Shown here: one piece after another, positions 1-12,225 of the stretch | Numbering within the stretch: the first letter of the stretch is position 1 | How the letters are laid out: the number at the start of each line of letters is the position of its first letter | Assembly (NCBI GenBank): GCA_029255685.2 | Contig: CM055317.2 | Location: 74,699,460-74,763,459 of the forward strand | DNA length: 64,000 nt | Origin: Silene conica | Taxonomy: Eukaryota > Streptophyta > Magnoliopsida > Caryophyllales > Caryophyllaceae | Direction: 5' to 3' | The notes under the pieces: model-generated | What the model saw: the letters and a program-made list of their open reading frames with translations, nothing else | Database searches by the model: none | Told to the model about the DNA's origin: nothing | Made by a program: the position numbers and the translations under genes

Positions 1-2228
1 ACATGATCAAGATCAAAATTATAATATGAATCTATGTATAAAAAAATTATGTAGGTGACAGTTTTAACTCAAAAATATAAATATTTTGTATAAATATGGA
101 TATGTTTAAATAAGTGAATATATATATATATGTATAAAATCAATAAATAGTTCAAGAATAAATATCCATTCTTACACCTTAAATATTGATTGAAGACAAA
201 ACAAACGTAAAAATAATAAAAGTCCTTAGGGAAATCAAAGGAGTAAGACGACACGAGTAATCTCATCGTTAATGTGAAAAAGTACAATATTACGTTATGC
301 CTGAATGACTCCCATAAACCATGATGTAAGAGGTCAGAGATACTCAATTTTACAGTTGCATTAACAAAACATACAGATTGTTTCCGAATGATAATCCGGA
401 AATAAAAACAGAGATGATTCAAATCATTATTCATTCATCGTAAGAAAAATCTCGTTTAAAATAGTCATTTTTCTATATTCCGTCCAAAATCAAAGAATTA
501 ATGAGACTGACTCCATCAAGTACAACAATATCAAACATATTAGTGTGATTCTAAATATAAATACCAACGGAATATTGTAAATGTTGTATGATACAGGCCC
601 ATACCGAGTACTAAAATCAAAGAATTAAAGAGCTCATTTTAATCACGCCATATCCGATCTCCTTGCATTTGTGCTTTCAAATTGAAATTGAACTTTGACA
701 CCCTTCGTTATTTCCCTTAAATGCAAACACCAAATGTTAATACAATGTAACATTCATACTTTCTAATTGTGAGATAATTTGCATTTTCAGCATTGTTTAT
801 GTAGTAGCATATTCTGGAAAGTTCTAGGATTTATTAGATTTCAAATAATCTGTTAAATCTCATTTAATGTATCCTAGGAAATCTAAGTTGCACCAAGGAG
901 AGATTTGGTTAGTGTCTCATCCATGGAGCATTTTAGGCGCACTTGAGGCGCGCCTTTACAAACTAAGACAGAGTATACAAAATTCGAGCCCTCCAATATG
1001 TTTTCCATCCATACGTTGATCACTGACCCAATGACAATGATATAGCAAGTTTGGCAAGGTGAAACAAATTAAAATATACGGAGTAATAAAATTTAGTACA
1101 TATTATTCCGTCTAATTCCTTTGAATTGACCTATTTGTTCAAAATCCACATTAGAAATTTTGAAAAATGGAATGATTTAGAGTCGGAGAGTGTATGCCTT
1201 AAAATAGTAGTATCACAATGATTGAATCAAATTAAAAATGAGCATTTGCTAATTTAGTAGTCGTATAATTGATAGTAACATAACCATAATTTTACAACCG
1301 ATACTTATAGCTATATTGCGCAGACAATCGCACACTGGACACTCGGACATAGGTATGACACTTGAATACTGAATTTTATACCAAAAACATGATATTTTTT
1401 CATATAATAGTCAAATCCGACACCTGGACACGTATTCGTGTAGGATACTTCTCACTGAGTTCGAGCAAGATAGACTTATAGTGACTACATACAAATCACG
1501 TACTTCGTATTCATCTATAAGAACAGTCTAAACCCCAGTTACCTACCTAAAATTTTCATTATCGTCCACTTCAAGACTTCAATAGCCAACTTTATTTATT
1601 CTGTTAAGGCTTTATTCTGTTAAAGTTGTTAGCGGCTACTACTAAGCAAACTAAAAATTGTGAAAACTCTCAACTCCTTCCTCTAAAGCTTAGTAGTTTG
1701 GAGCTAACTTATTAGAAGATGTTGGTAGAGTTGTAGGGTCTATTAGATGAGCTATTTATGCAAGGGGAAACAAACTGTAATAATGACCTTATAAGAGGGT
1801 CAAATGTTGGTATAACTAAACATGAACAATTGAACACTACAAATTCAACAACTGAAAAACTAAATGTCAAAGGAGATAAAAAAAATGTTAAGAAATCAAA
1901 AAGAGATGGTATTGCACTAATCGAACTTGTGCATAGAATCTTTAAACTCCTCTGCAACGATTAATCTCGGATCACTCCGACTATAATTTTTGGATTAAAA
2001 ATCAAACAAAGACCCCTAATTTTCGATATTCAGTCATTTCATAATCAACTAAGTTAAACATCTTTAGATTTTACCTTAAATCATAAGCAAACACAACCGA
2101 AATAAGAAACAATACGAAATAATGCTGCCATCTTGATTTTCTTTGGAGATAGACCTGCCACCATTAATCAAGTTTATTTCTTGATTAGTTAATTTGAAGA
2201 ATTGCATAATCTAATAATTGAGTCTTTT

Positions 2229-2343
2229 GATGTCTTAGTTCAGTGGTGAAGACGGAGGTATCCTGGACAATAGGTCCCAGGTTCGATTCCCCCTCCTCTC
2301 TATTGTAATGCGGCCAAGTGCGTGCTTCGTTGAACCAACAAAA
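2229..2343 (+). mobile_element. tRNA-derived SINE
   Basis: A short element begins GATGTCTTAGTTCAGTGG (tRNA box A-like) and has a box B-like GGTTCGATTCC about 50 bp later. It ends in a short A-rich tail. It is flanked by a target-site duplication of about 16 bp starting AATAATTGAG (2213-2228 and 2344-2359) with one mismatch. The same family occurs at 3532 (+) and 61685 (-). Confidence 0.8.
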
Positions 2344-3531
2344 AATAATTGAGCCTTTTCACGCTAAACACCCAAATCATTTTCGCAAATTAAGTCGCTT
2401 ACCATTAATCGAATCTGTCATCGTCAAACTAAGTAAGTTAAGTTAATCCCCAAATTAGATCACATCTACAAAACTTACGTATAACCTAAAACGACTCCGA
2501 CGAAGAAAAATGACAGAATAAAAGGAATTACCGGGTAATTAAAAACTATAGTAGAAATAATATGAAAACTATCACAAATTATTCGATATTTCGTAGAGAT
2601 GGCTAAATATAACAACAATTCATTATTTTTAAAAATCTTATTTTAATAAATGATGTTTAAAAGTAATTAAATTGTTTGTAAATAATACAAAATTGTGACG
2701 GGCCACATATAATTTGTGTTAAAATATTTATAATGTTTTGCCAATAGCCGACAACATTACAAATACTGAAAAAGGTCTTTATAAACTACATTTGTTAATA
2801 TATTACATTTATTAGTTTGTATTTCTCCAACATAAAATTTCCAAACCCTTATTATGGGTAACCTAAAAAATACGGAGTAGTATTATAAAGTCGGTCATGT
2901 TTCAATAGTAACATAATAAAAGTCGACAACACCTAACAATGTTGATAGACTCTTATATGACAATTGAGTGTTGAGATGGAGTATCCTTGTTCTCGGACGA
3001 AATATTTCGTCTCAATTTACCTCCTGCGACGGATGTTTAGGGCCAACGTTATTTTTGCGGCAAAAGCAAATGACATTTCGACGGACATTTTTGTCATGTT
3101 GACCGCCTTTGTTTTGCGTACTATAGTGTTAAAACAATTTATAATATCCCACATATGCTAAAAAAACATTACAAATATTAAATATTTTGTTCCACTACAT
3201 TAATAGTTTTCTTTCACCTTAATTTTCCGGACCCTTCTTAACGTGACCCCAAAAATAGTTTCATAAAATCGATCATGTCTAAAACCATGTCGTGATTAAT
3301 AATATTTAAGAAAACTATTATATGATAATTATTAAAAAAATACGGTTGGATATTAAATGATTTGCAAAAATCTGGTATTTATGTGGAAATTAAAAGTATA
3401 AGTTGATAAAAAAAACAGAGTACTACTTTTACTGTTTAGCAAAAATTCAAGAAATTAAGATGGCGAGAAGATCGAGACAAATGGAAAAAAGTGTGGGGTA
3501 ACTTTTACAAATTAGAGAGTATGATACTGAA

Positions 3532-3630
3532 GATGTCTTAGTCTAGTGGTTAAGACGGAGGTATTGTGGACAATAGGTCCCAGGATCGAATCCCCCTCCC
3601 CTATTGAGTGCGACTAAGTGCGGAGGGGCA
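3532..3630 (+). mobile_element. tRNA-derived SINE, 3'-truncated
   Basis: This copy matches the SINE at 2229: box A-like region GTCTAGTGGTTAAGACGG, then the GGTCCCAGGATCGAATCC box B region and the GTGCGACTAAGTGCG 3' region. No clear A-tail or target-site duplication is visible, so the 3' end is probably truncated or rearranged. Confidence 0.65.
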
Positions 3631-3769
3631 GTGGATGAGTGGGTAGTTTTTGTTTTACGTATTTATTGTGTACATAATCCGTATTTTATACGGTCGATCG
3701 ATATGAGCGCGACACGTCACCTTTTTTAACCTAAAATAGCGGTTACCAGCTGTTGCTTTAATATATTAA

Positions 3770-5223
3770 ATGGATCTTCAATTTTACTTCAATTCATATT
3801 AACTATTTTCATAAAATTAAATTTCCGTACCTGTGTATGAAGAAGTAAGAATAACATGCATGGATGGAACTGGGGACGAAATTAGGGCGAAATTAGTACC
3901 TGGGCCGATTTTATTTATCGATAGGGCGCACAAATATCATAAAATGTAACACATACATGATGTACTCACATGTTTATTCATTACCACTATACCAGACAAT
4001 TTTGGTTGAACATTAGTTTATTTATTTGTTACTTGATCTTAAAAAGCTAGCTTGGGCAGTGACACGTCCAGCCCAGGCCTAACTTCGTCTGTGGATGAAA
4101 CCTACCTAATAATAAAGGATAGTTTTTGTCCTTGTTAGTTTTCAAAAAATGGTTAAAATTATTAATTTTTGTTATAATAAAATTACGTACTTGCTAAATC
4201 CCGCACTCTATTTTGCTTAATCCAACACTTTTTTACCCTAAATTTCCATAATTGCCCTTAGTTAAAAAAAAGAATTTAAAAACTTTTAAAGAAGTTAAAA
4301 GACTTCTCGCCTTTTAAACATAATCAATCTCTTATTTGTTCGACTATTATGGATCATAATTCGCATATATCAAACGTAAATTCGTCATTCCAGCGTAAAT
4401 TTTTATTAAGTTCCGTCTTTTATTCAATTTAATTGATGTTTTTTTTCTAAAAGGAGGATTTTTTAATAATTAGGGTTTAGATTGGATTTGGTTGATGAAT
4501 GGATGAGGACGGCAGGTCGGAGAAAGGTGATCGACGGAGGGTATGGTAGGACGGCGTGGGTGGGGGAAGTGGGATTGGTTGTTGATACATGACATGGGTG
4601 GCTGGGTGTTGTGCGTGAGTTTGTAAACTTTTGATAGTTTCTGGGTTTTTGATTTTTCTTTTTCTTTTTTATTGCTTTTTCTAATTTCGAGTTTTATATT
4701 AATTTTTTCTAGTTTAATTAATTTTCTCCTTATTCTATTCTATTTTATATTAGTTTTTAATTAAAAATTTTTAGGTTAATTAATCATATTCGAAGAATTC
4801 AATCGTCGTTAACGTTTTGGGTGTTGGGTTCTGGGTCGGCGCGTGATGGGTTGTGGAGGGGATCGAGGATTCAAGAGTGGTCGCCGGCGCTGGGAGGATG
4901 GTGAGGGAGTTGATTTTTGGGGATTTCGCCATCAATGTTTCTCTCTCTTGTTTTTTTGGTGAAGATGATAAAAATAAGGAGGGTAAATTCGGAATAAGTG
5001 TGAAAAATGTGTGAGATTGAGTAAAATGATGTGCGGAATTTAGCACGTCCCTAAAATTATTAAATATAAACCTCAATGAAAAACATGTGAACAATTCGAT
5101 GCCTTTTGAATTTTACTTTCACATCCACCATTCTTGCAAGTGTAACTTTGGGAACCTAATTAATACCCAGTAATTTGTGACACTTGTTTTTTTTTCGATA
5201 ACGAGTAAACCATTATATTAAAA
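3770..5223. repeat. Segmental duplication block A, left part
   Basis: This block aligns with 18670-19483 downstream of CRP1, including the shared sequence around GGGCCGATTTTATTTATCG and GACACGTCCAGCCCAG. The alignment is broken here by a Mutator-like element at 4186-5051 and then by the Helitron block at 5224-11212; in the other copy a SINE is inserted instead. The duplication indicates that whole gene-plus-flank units were copied, not only the gene. Confidence 0.8.
4186..5051. mobile_element. Mutator-like element, non-autonomous, possibly Pack-type
   Basis: The paralogous site at about 19310 has no insertion. The flanks carry an 8-bp direct repeat TAAAATTA (4178-4185 and 5052-5059). The ends are diverged inverted repeats of about 70 bp (left GTACTTGCTAAATCCCGCAC; right in reverse GACGTGCTAAATTCCGCAC). 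The interior is much more GC-rich than its surroundings. On the minus strand it has a short proline- and threonine-rich frame starting MAKSPKINSL (about 4780-4932). That could be a captured gene fragment, which I do not recognise. Confidence 0.65.
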
Positions 5224-5395
5224 CTAGGTTATAACCCGTGAACTTCACGGGTCTGCTTTTATTAATTTAAATTAATATTGTGAATAATTAAAAGATAAAG
5301 AAATCAATTATTTTAAAACTTTAATAATATGAAATTAATATTGTTAATAATTAAAAGATAAAGAAATTAATTATTTTAGAATTTCAAAATATGAA

Positions 5396-5777
5396 AATAA
5401 TATAAAGATAAAGAAATTGATTATTTTAGTATTTTAATAATATGAAATTAATATTGTTAATAATATTAATCTAAAATATAAATACTATTAGTTTAAAAAT
5501 TACATAGCGTTATTTTAAAAATTGTGTAAGATTATAACTAAAATACGGTCGCATAAATTAAGACGCATACATTGATAAAAGTTATTAAATAATATAAAGA
5601 TAAAGAAATTGATTATTTTAGTATTTTAATAATATGAAATTAATATTGTTAATACTATTAATCTAAAATATAAATACTATTAGTTTAAAAATTACGTAGC
5701 GTTATTTTAAAAATCGTGTAAGATTATAACTAAAATACGGTCGCATAAATTAAGACGCATACATTGATAAAAGTTAA
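5396..5777. repeat. 193-bp direct tandem duplication
   Basis: Two near-identical copies of an AT-rich unit follow each other: one starts at about 5396, the second at about 5589. Each contains ATACGGTCGCATAAATTAAG near its end. The duplication lies inside the first Helitron unit. Confidence 0.75.
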
Positions 5778-6415
5778 AAAAACAAAAACAAAAATGAAAA
5801 AATAATATTGAACAACTTTATTCTAGAATTTACCATATCTTGTATACCATATATCATATCTTGAATGTTATTGGACGTTATTGAAATGGAATTAATTTGA
5901 GTCAAAGTAAAATGGAATATATGGAATGAAATCTTGTTAGAGAAAAATTTTGTCATATATGGTGTATCTTTTTTCTGATTCAAGATTGGTAACTCTAGGA
6001 TTTAGGCCGTGCTACGGAATTAATCTTCAGCCAAAACTGTCATTATTTATTGTTTCAATATATGGAATGAAATCTTGTGATTCCATAGATTTAGGCCGTG
6101 AAATCTTGGAATAGTTATTATTATACCATTATACCATTATACCATATCTTGAATGTTATTGGACAATAGCTCTAGGATGAATCTAATTGGACAATAGCTC
6201 TAGGATGCTTTACAACGCGACACGTAGGACAAAGCTTTTTTCTAGTGATGACACGTCAGCAGCTTGGCTTCTGCATTAGATAAATACTAGTAGATTTCAT
6301 GCCCGGGCGTTGCCCGGGTAATATCTTGACATGGTTTTAAAGTAATAATCGTAACAATTTATCTTCTAAAAATACTTTGTATAATAGGCATATATAGATA
6401 ATAATTGAAGTATGA

Positions 6416-6560
6416 TTGTTTTCAATGACAATGAACGTCAAATGTATCATCATCAAGGGAACAACATGGAACATTGAAACGCATGAAACGAAAACGGAAA
6501 GATGTACCTCCGATTTAATGGTTTTGGAAAGACACTTCCATATTAAGTATTACTGTCGAA
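6416..6560 (+). other. Small conserved open frame in Helitron (copy 1)
   Basis: The region encodes a short frame with the tail SDLMVLERHFHIKYYCRS. A related frame in the neighbouring Helitron unit (9207) ends SNSMVLERHLHITHHCKNN. The DNA match only shows that the two Helitron units share ancestry. It may be a captured gene fragment; I do not recognise the protein. Confidence 0.3.
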
Positions 6561-7289
6561 GTAATTTTCTAGTATATGAATATAAATTGAAACTCGTTTT
6601 TTTTTTAACGTTATGTCGTATTCTTTTTACATTAACTCGTATTTTTATCTTAATAGCTCGTATTTTATCGTATTAGCTCATATATATTTTTTTACATTAA
6701 TTAGCTCGTATTCCTATCTTAATAGCTCGTATTCTTATCTTATTAGGCCCGTATTTTTCTTACATTAACTCGTATTCTTTTAATTTATTAGCTAATATTC
6801 TTATATGCTCATATTTTTAAGTTCATGATTCTCTTATATGTTCGTACTTTTTTTTTTACGTTAGCCCGTATTCTTATCTTAAAGCTCGTATTTGTTTTTT
6901 TTTTTTACATTAGCTCGTATTCTTAGCTTAATAGCTCTATTAACTCGTATTCTTAGGTTAATAGCTTGTGTTCTTATGTACTCGTATTTTTTAGTTCGCA
7001 ATTCTCAATTTATCATGAAATTTGACGTGTCGGAAATCTGATTTTATTTTTTTAGCTCGAGAAGTGTTTCACGTGTTTTCGTATTCTATTTACATTAGCT
7101 CGTATTCTCATCTTAATAGGTCGTATTCTTATGAGCTCATGTATTTAAGTTCGTGATTCTTTTAATCTCATATTCATATTCATTTATGCTCATATTTTGA
7201 AGCTCGTCTTATCTTAATAGCTCTTATTGTTTTTTCATTAGCTCGTACTTATTTGTGCTCGTATTTTAAAGCTCATCTTATCTAAATAG

Positions 7290-7292
7290 CTC

Positions 7293-7333
<41 letters not shown>

Positions 7334-7572
7334 GTGACGAGGGAACCCGCAGCCGCTACCTTTGGTGCGCACTGGGTAAACCCGCGGGTATATGTGATAG
7401 CCTGCAAACCACATACACCAGGTAAACCACCCCACCCGAGGGTGACAGGCTCGAAGTCTATTTAGGCATGGACTCGGGCCAAGAATGCTCCACAAGATTT
7501 TGCTCTTGGGGAGGCTTGAACCCGGGTCTCCTGGGACTTTCACCCAAGTTTTAACCACTAGACTCCACCCTA
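7290..7572 (-). mobile_element. tRNA-derived SINE (Au-like), minus strand
   Basis: Read on the minus strand the element starts AGGGTGGAGTCTAGTGGTTA (box A-like), has a GGGTTCAAGCCTCC box B-like region, and ends in a long A-tail (the T run at 7299-7332 on the + strand). Both flanks show TAGCTCGTATT, a plausible target-site duplication, although that motif is also the surrounding repeat. The head resembles the widespread Au SINE family. Confidence 0.75.
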
Positions 7573-9206
7573 GCTCGTATTATTTCTACATTAACTCGTA
7601 TTTTTAGCTTAATAGCTCGTATTCTTTTTATAATAGCTTGTATTCTTTTTATATTATTTTTCTCCGTAATTAGTAATTGCTTATGGGGCAGGGGCTTCAA
7701 TATAGCTATAATTTAATCCACACTATTTTTTTCTTTATCTTTTCTTTTTTTTTATTAATTTATTTCAAGCAGTATATAAAATTTGGACTCTATATTTTAT
7801 AACTTAAATAATTCACAAAACTTAAACCAATAATATCAATAGCTCGTATTATTTTTACATTAACTCGTATTTTCAGCTTAATAGTTCGTATTCTTTTTAT
7901 AATAGTTTGTATTCTTTTTATATTATTTTTCTCCGTGAACTCGTATTTGTTTTTTTACATTAGCTCGTATTCTTAGCTTAATAGCTCTATTAACTCGTAT
8001 TCTTAGGTTAATAGCTCGTGTTCTTATGTACTCGTATTTTTTAGTTCGCAATTCTCTCAAGTTTTTATTCTTTTTTACATTTCTCGTATTTTTTATATAT
8101 TCGTATTTTGTAGTTCGTATTCTTTTAATTACACCTCGTAATATTAAGTGCTTAATTTATCATGAAATTTGACGTGTCGCAAATCTGATTTTATTTTTTT
8201 TAGCTCGAGAAGTGTTTCACGTGTTTTCGTATTCTATTTACATTAGCTCGTATTCTCATCTTAATAGGTCGTATTCTTATGAGCTCATATATTTAAGTTC
8301 GTGATCATTTTAATCTCATATTCATATTCATTTGTGCTCATATTTTGAAGCTCGTCTTATCTTAATAGCTCCTATTGTTTTTTCATTAACTCGTATTTAT
8401 TTGTGCTCGTATTTTAAAGCTCGTCTTATCTAAATAGCTAGTATTATTTTTACATTAACTCAAATATTTAGCTTAATAGCTCGTATTCTTTTTATAATAG
8501 CTTGTATTCTTTTATATTATTTTTCTCCGTGATTAGTAATTGCTTATGGGGCAGGGGCTTCAATATAGCTATAATTTAATCCACATTATTTGTTTCTTTA
8601 TCTTTTCTTTTTTTATTAATTTATTTCAAGCAGTATACAAAATTTGGACTCTATATTTTATAACTTAAATAATTCACAAAACTTAACCCAATAATATCAA
8701 TAGCTCGTATTATTTTTACATTAACTCGTACTTTTAGCTTAATAGCTCATATTCTTTTTATAATAGCTTGTATTCTTTTTATATTATTTTTCTCCGTGAT
8801 TAGTAATTGCTTATGGGACAGGGCTTCAATATAGCTATAATTTAATCCACATTATTTTTTTCTTTATCTTTTCTTTTTTTATTAATTTATTTCAAGCAGT
8901 ATACAAAATTTGGACTCTATATTTTATAACTTAAATAATTTCCAAAATTAAAGAAATAATATCAATAGCTCGTATTTCAAGCTGTATACAAAATTTGGAC
9001 TCTATATTTTATAACTTAAATTATTCACAAAACTTAAACCAATAATATCGCTCGAAAACTTCCTCTTTTAAGTATATATACTAGATTTCATGCCCGGGCG
9101 TTGCCCGGGTAATATCTTGACATGGTTTCAAAGTAATTATCGTAACAGTTAATCTTCTAAAAATACTTAGTGTAATACGCATGTATAGAGAATAATTGAA
9201 GTAGGA

Positions 9207-9410
9207 TTGTTTTTTATGGCTAATGAAATATCAGATGTATCATCCTCGGAACAACATGGAACGTTGAAAGTGTATGAAACTCCAATAGAAACGGAAACAT
9301 GTACCTCCAATTCAATGGTCTTGGAAAGACACTTACATATTACGCATCACTGTAAAAATAATATTTTAAGCACATATATTTTTATAATAACTTCTATACT
9401 TTTCATTTGA
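9207..9410 (+). other. Small conserved open frame in Helitron (copy 2)
   Basis: A 67-codon frame beginning MFFMANEISDVSSS lies about 125 bp from the 3' terminal hairpin of its Helitron unit, at the same relative place as the frame at 6416. It has no signal peptide or known motif. A decayed captured fragment is more likely than a gene. Confidence 0.3.
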
Positions 9411-10598
9411 GCATCATCTTGAAGAAATTTTTTATCCAATTTTTCAAATATATAAAGATAGTTGAAACTCGTATTTTTTTAAAATTAACTTGTATTTTTT
9501 TTACATTAGATCATATTCTTTTTACTTTAACTCATATTCTTATCTTAATAGCTCGTATTCTTATCTTATTAGCTCGTATTTTTTTTTACATTAGCTCGTA
9601 TTCTTATCTTAATAGCTCGTAATCTTATCTTATTAGCCCGTATTCTTCTTACATTGACTCATATTCTTTGTATATTAACCCGTATTTTTATATGCTCGTA
9701 TTTGTAAGTTCTTGATCCTCTAATATGCTCGTATGTTTTTTTTTTATATTAGCTCGTATTTTTTACATTAGCTCGTATTCTTTAGCTTAATATCTCTATT
9801 AGCTCGCATTCTTACATTAATAGCTCGCCGTCTTAGTGCCCGTATTTTTTAGTTCCTGATTCTCTTAAGTTCTTATTCGTTTTACATTAGCTTGTATTTC
9901 TTATATATTCGTATTTTGTAGCTCGTATTCTTTTAATTATACCTCGTAATCTTAAGTGCCTATTATATCATGAAATTTGACATATTGCAAATCTGGTTTT
10001 ATTTTTTTAGCTCGAGAAGTGTTTCAATTAGCTCGTGTTTTCGTATTCTGTTTATATTAGCTCGTATTATCATCTTAATAGGCTGTATTCTTATGCGCTT
10101 GTATATTTAAGTCCGTGATCCTTTTAATCCCATATTCGTATTTATTTGTGCTCATATTTTAAAGCTCGTCTTAAGTTAATAGCTCGTATTCATTTGTACT
10201 CGTATTTTAAAGCTTTCTTATCTTAATAGATCGTATTGTTTTTATATTAGATCGTATTCTTAGCTTAATAGTTCGTATTCTTTTTATATTAGCTCATATT
10301 CATAGGTTAATAACTCGCATTGTTTTGTGTTCGTATTTTTAGTTCGTGATTCTCTTAAACTCGTATTCTTTTTATATTAGCTCATATTCTTATGTGTTTG
10401 TATTCTGTAACTCTTATTTTTTTCGGAATTACTTTTTCACATACGGATTTTAGTCTTTCACATACATTATTTCATTAAATTTCCATTTATTACCCTTCTT
10501 AATTAGAGCCTAAAAAAGTTACTCTAATATCAAACTATTTTCTAAACCTTAAACCTAATTGTTCAAGTACGTGACGGTGAACCCAATTTTATTAACAC

Positions 10599-10788
10599 AA
10601 GTTCTTATTTGCAACGGCACTATCCGTCGCAAGCTTGTGACGGATACCGTTTTCTCTCACAAAATATCCACTTTTTCTCTCTCTCCAACACTATTCCTGT
10701 GATCCCCTATCTCCACTAACTCATTTTATATCCATTTTATCTCACAAAATATCCGTCACAAATTGTGACCCGTCGCAAACAAGACTTA
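10599..10788. mobile_element. MITE with GCGACGG inverted repeats
   Basis: The left end GTTCTTATTTGCAACGG pairs with the right end, which reads GTCTTGTTTGCGACGG in reverse. Subterminal CCGTCACAA/TTGTGACGG motifs lie inside both ends. It is about 190 bp with no coding capacity. A related element lies at about 40073-40296. Confidence 0.6.
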
Positions 10789-11212
10789 CTATTTTATCAA
10801 TTAGTGAAGTAATTAGTTGTATACAAAAGCATCAAATCAAATTAATGGCAATGTCTCACCGTTTGATTAATTAATGGCGGCATAGTGGACATAATGAATT
10901 TGGCTTAATTAATTGCGCTGCAATGGACAATGTGAATATTAACTAATTCAATTATTATCCAACTGATATTTTATTACTATTTAATTATCTTTTTATTTAT
11001 ATACTTAATTTATTTAAACAAAATAATGACCAATGTAACCGCTCTAAAATCAATATTTATCCAACTGATATTTTATTACTATTTGATTATCTTTTTATTT
11101 ATATACTTAATATATTTAACCAAAGTAATAGCCAATGAAATTACTCTAAAATAACAGCCAATAAAATCGCTCGAAAAGTTCCTCTTTTAAGTATATATAT
11201 TGATTGATATGA

Positions 11213-11410
11213 TTGTAATTTGTGATGCATGTTACGGTGCACAAAATTTGTTCTGCTTGACTTTATGCCACTTATTTCTCTAAAAAATAAAAAAGCATTA
11301 CAAGACAGTTATATAATTAAAAAAAAATTGAGGTACAAATGTTAGTTAGCTCATTTGCTAGTAAATTATGAAAAGTTGTATTTTATAGTTTGAGTTTAAA
11401 TCTCGACATT
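11213..11410. repeat. Segmental duplication block A, right part
   Basis: The sequence matches 19484-19660 downstream of CRP1 (shared GATGCATGTTACGGTGCAC and GAGGTACAAATGTTAGTTAG). It is the continuation of 3770-5223 after the Helitron block is removed. Confidence 0.85.
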
Positions 11411-11634
11411 ATCAAATTTATCCTCGAATAAAAAATTAGTCAAATCCTATTTAAAATGAACTTTGATCTTATTGTTTTGTGATAAATAATTATACTTATG
11501 ATAACACGGGTGTAGTACGACATAAAAGTATCTATTTAGATGAGTTATTGACGGAATTAGTAGCGTGTGGAAGTACGATTGTAAAATTCCGATTTCTTGG
11601 TGTTGGTTACATTTAAGAGTATTTAAGTTGAAAT

Positions 11635-12167
11635 ATGGATTTGTGGTTTTATTAATTATTTTAATAAAATCAAAGCGCTCAAATTGTTTCCAATGATGTT
11701 ACTCTTATCACCAGGGGGCGAACCTAGAATTAAATGCTTGGGGTAGCAGAAAAAATTTAAAAAGAAATTACGCATGTAGTGGGAATTGTCTGAATTGATC
11801 CCAAGACCAATGGGTAACAATTTAAAGTCTTCACCACTATACCACTAAATGCTTATTCTTATTAAGAGGATAACATGTACTTATTTAGTTTTTCGCAATA
11901 TTTGGGTAGCAAAAATCCACCTTCTAAACCAAAAATTTTAAGTTTGGGTAGCGACCGCCACCCTTGCTACAAGGTAGGTTCGCCCATGCTTATCACTATC
12001 ATCCACCAGCATTTTTTTACCACGGTTGCATAGAAAGTGTGAAGATATATAGATTTTTGATAAAGTTAAAATTGTTTGTTGGTACACAAACGTTGAAACG
12101 AATTTGGGTAAATATTAAAAACGAGATGAATATACATATATATACAAGAATCCTTCAACCTGACCGG

Positions 12168-12180
<13 letters not shown>
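11635..12180 (+). pseudogene. Ghost CRP unit: 3' flank without its gene
   Basis: From TTGTGGTTTTATTAATTATT this region matches the CRP1 3' flank (18271-18520), including AATTTGGGTAAATATTAAAA and the CAACCTGACCGGTC segment near 12160. It should be preceded by an exon 2, but the 225 bp between 11410 and 11635 contain no cysteine-rich frame. The gene of this unit has been deleted or was lost by recombination. A small hAT element (11712-11988) interrupts the flank. Confidence 0.7.
11712..11988. mobile_element. Non-autonomous hAT element, 277 bp
   Basis: The ends are imperfect inverted repeats: CAGGGGGCGAACCTAG on the left and CATGGGCGAACCTACC in reverse on the right. They are flanked by a perfect 8-bp target-site duplication CTTATCAC (11704-11711 and 11989-11996). 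The CRP1 paralogous site (TTATCACTATC at about 18328) is empty, which confirms the boundaries. It contains no transposase. Confidence 0.9.

Positions 12181-12225
<45 letters not shown>
12171..12225. repeat. (TA)n/(GA)n microsatellite
   Basis: A run of about 20 TA units passes into (GA)n and then GGTCAGATCTGGTGAGGCC. That last motif resembles the termini seen next to (AT)n tracts at 47190 and 57576. Confidence 0.85.

Larger units (their letters stand above)
1..3770. other. Insertion of mixed repeats in duplicated flank
   Basis: The first 28 bases match the CRP1 downstream flank at 18630-18658, and the match resumes at about 3770 (compare 18670 onward). The 3.7 kb in between is therefore absent from the CRP1 paralogous block. 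It is AT-rich and holds two SINE copies (2229 and 3532) and two diverged copies of a roughly 200-bp segment (about 2740-2980 and 3150-3340). I see no convincing gene; the small open frame at 1758-1964 is lysine- and asparagine-rich and unrecognised. Confidence 0.5.
6590..10430. repeat. TAGCTCGTATTCTT degenerate minisatellite
   Basis: Nearly 4 kb are built from a short degenerate motif around TAGCTCGTATTCTTA alternating with T-rich spacers. Superimposed are larger copies of a segment containing GTAATTGCTTATGGGGCAGG (about 7670, 8530 and 8800). The array fills two Helitron units (about 6290-9080 and 9081-11212), so it was carried inside the transposons. A SINE interrupts it at 7290-7572. No coding potential. 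Confidence 0.8.
5224..11212 (-). mobile_element. Composite Helitron block (minus orientation)
   Basis: Relative to the empty paralogous site at about 19483 (AAAA followed by TTGTAATTTG), 5,989 bp lie exactly between A5223 and T11213 with no target duplication, as expected for Helitrons. The left edge is a minus-strand Helitron 3' end: a hairpin of ACCCGTGAA and TTCACGGGT, then CTAG. The right edge is a 5' TC end followed by an ATACTTAAAAGAGG motif. Two further 3' ends with hairpin ACCCGGGCAACGCCCGGG lie at about 6290 and 9081, so the block holds at least three joined units. No Rep/helicase gene is visible, so it is non-autonomous. Confidence 0.8.

Noticed and set aside
2229..2300. tRNA gene at 2229 and similar sites
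   Set aside because: Boxes A and B are present, but there is no cloverleaf, and A-tails with target duplications show SINEs.
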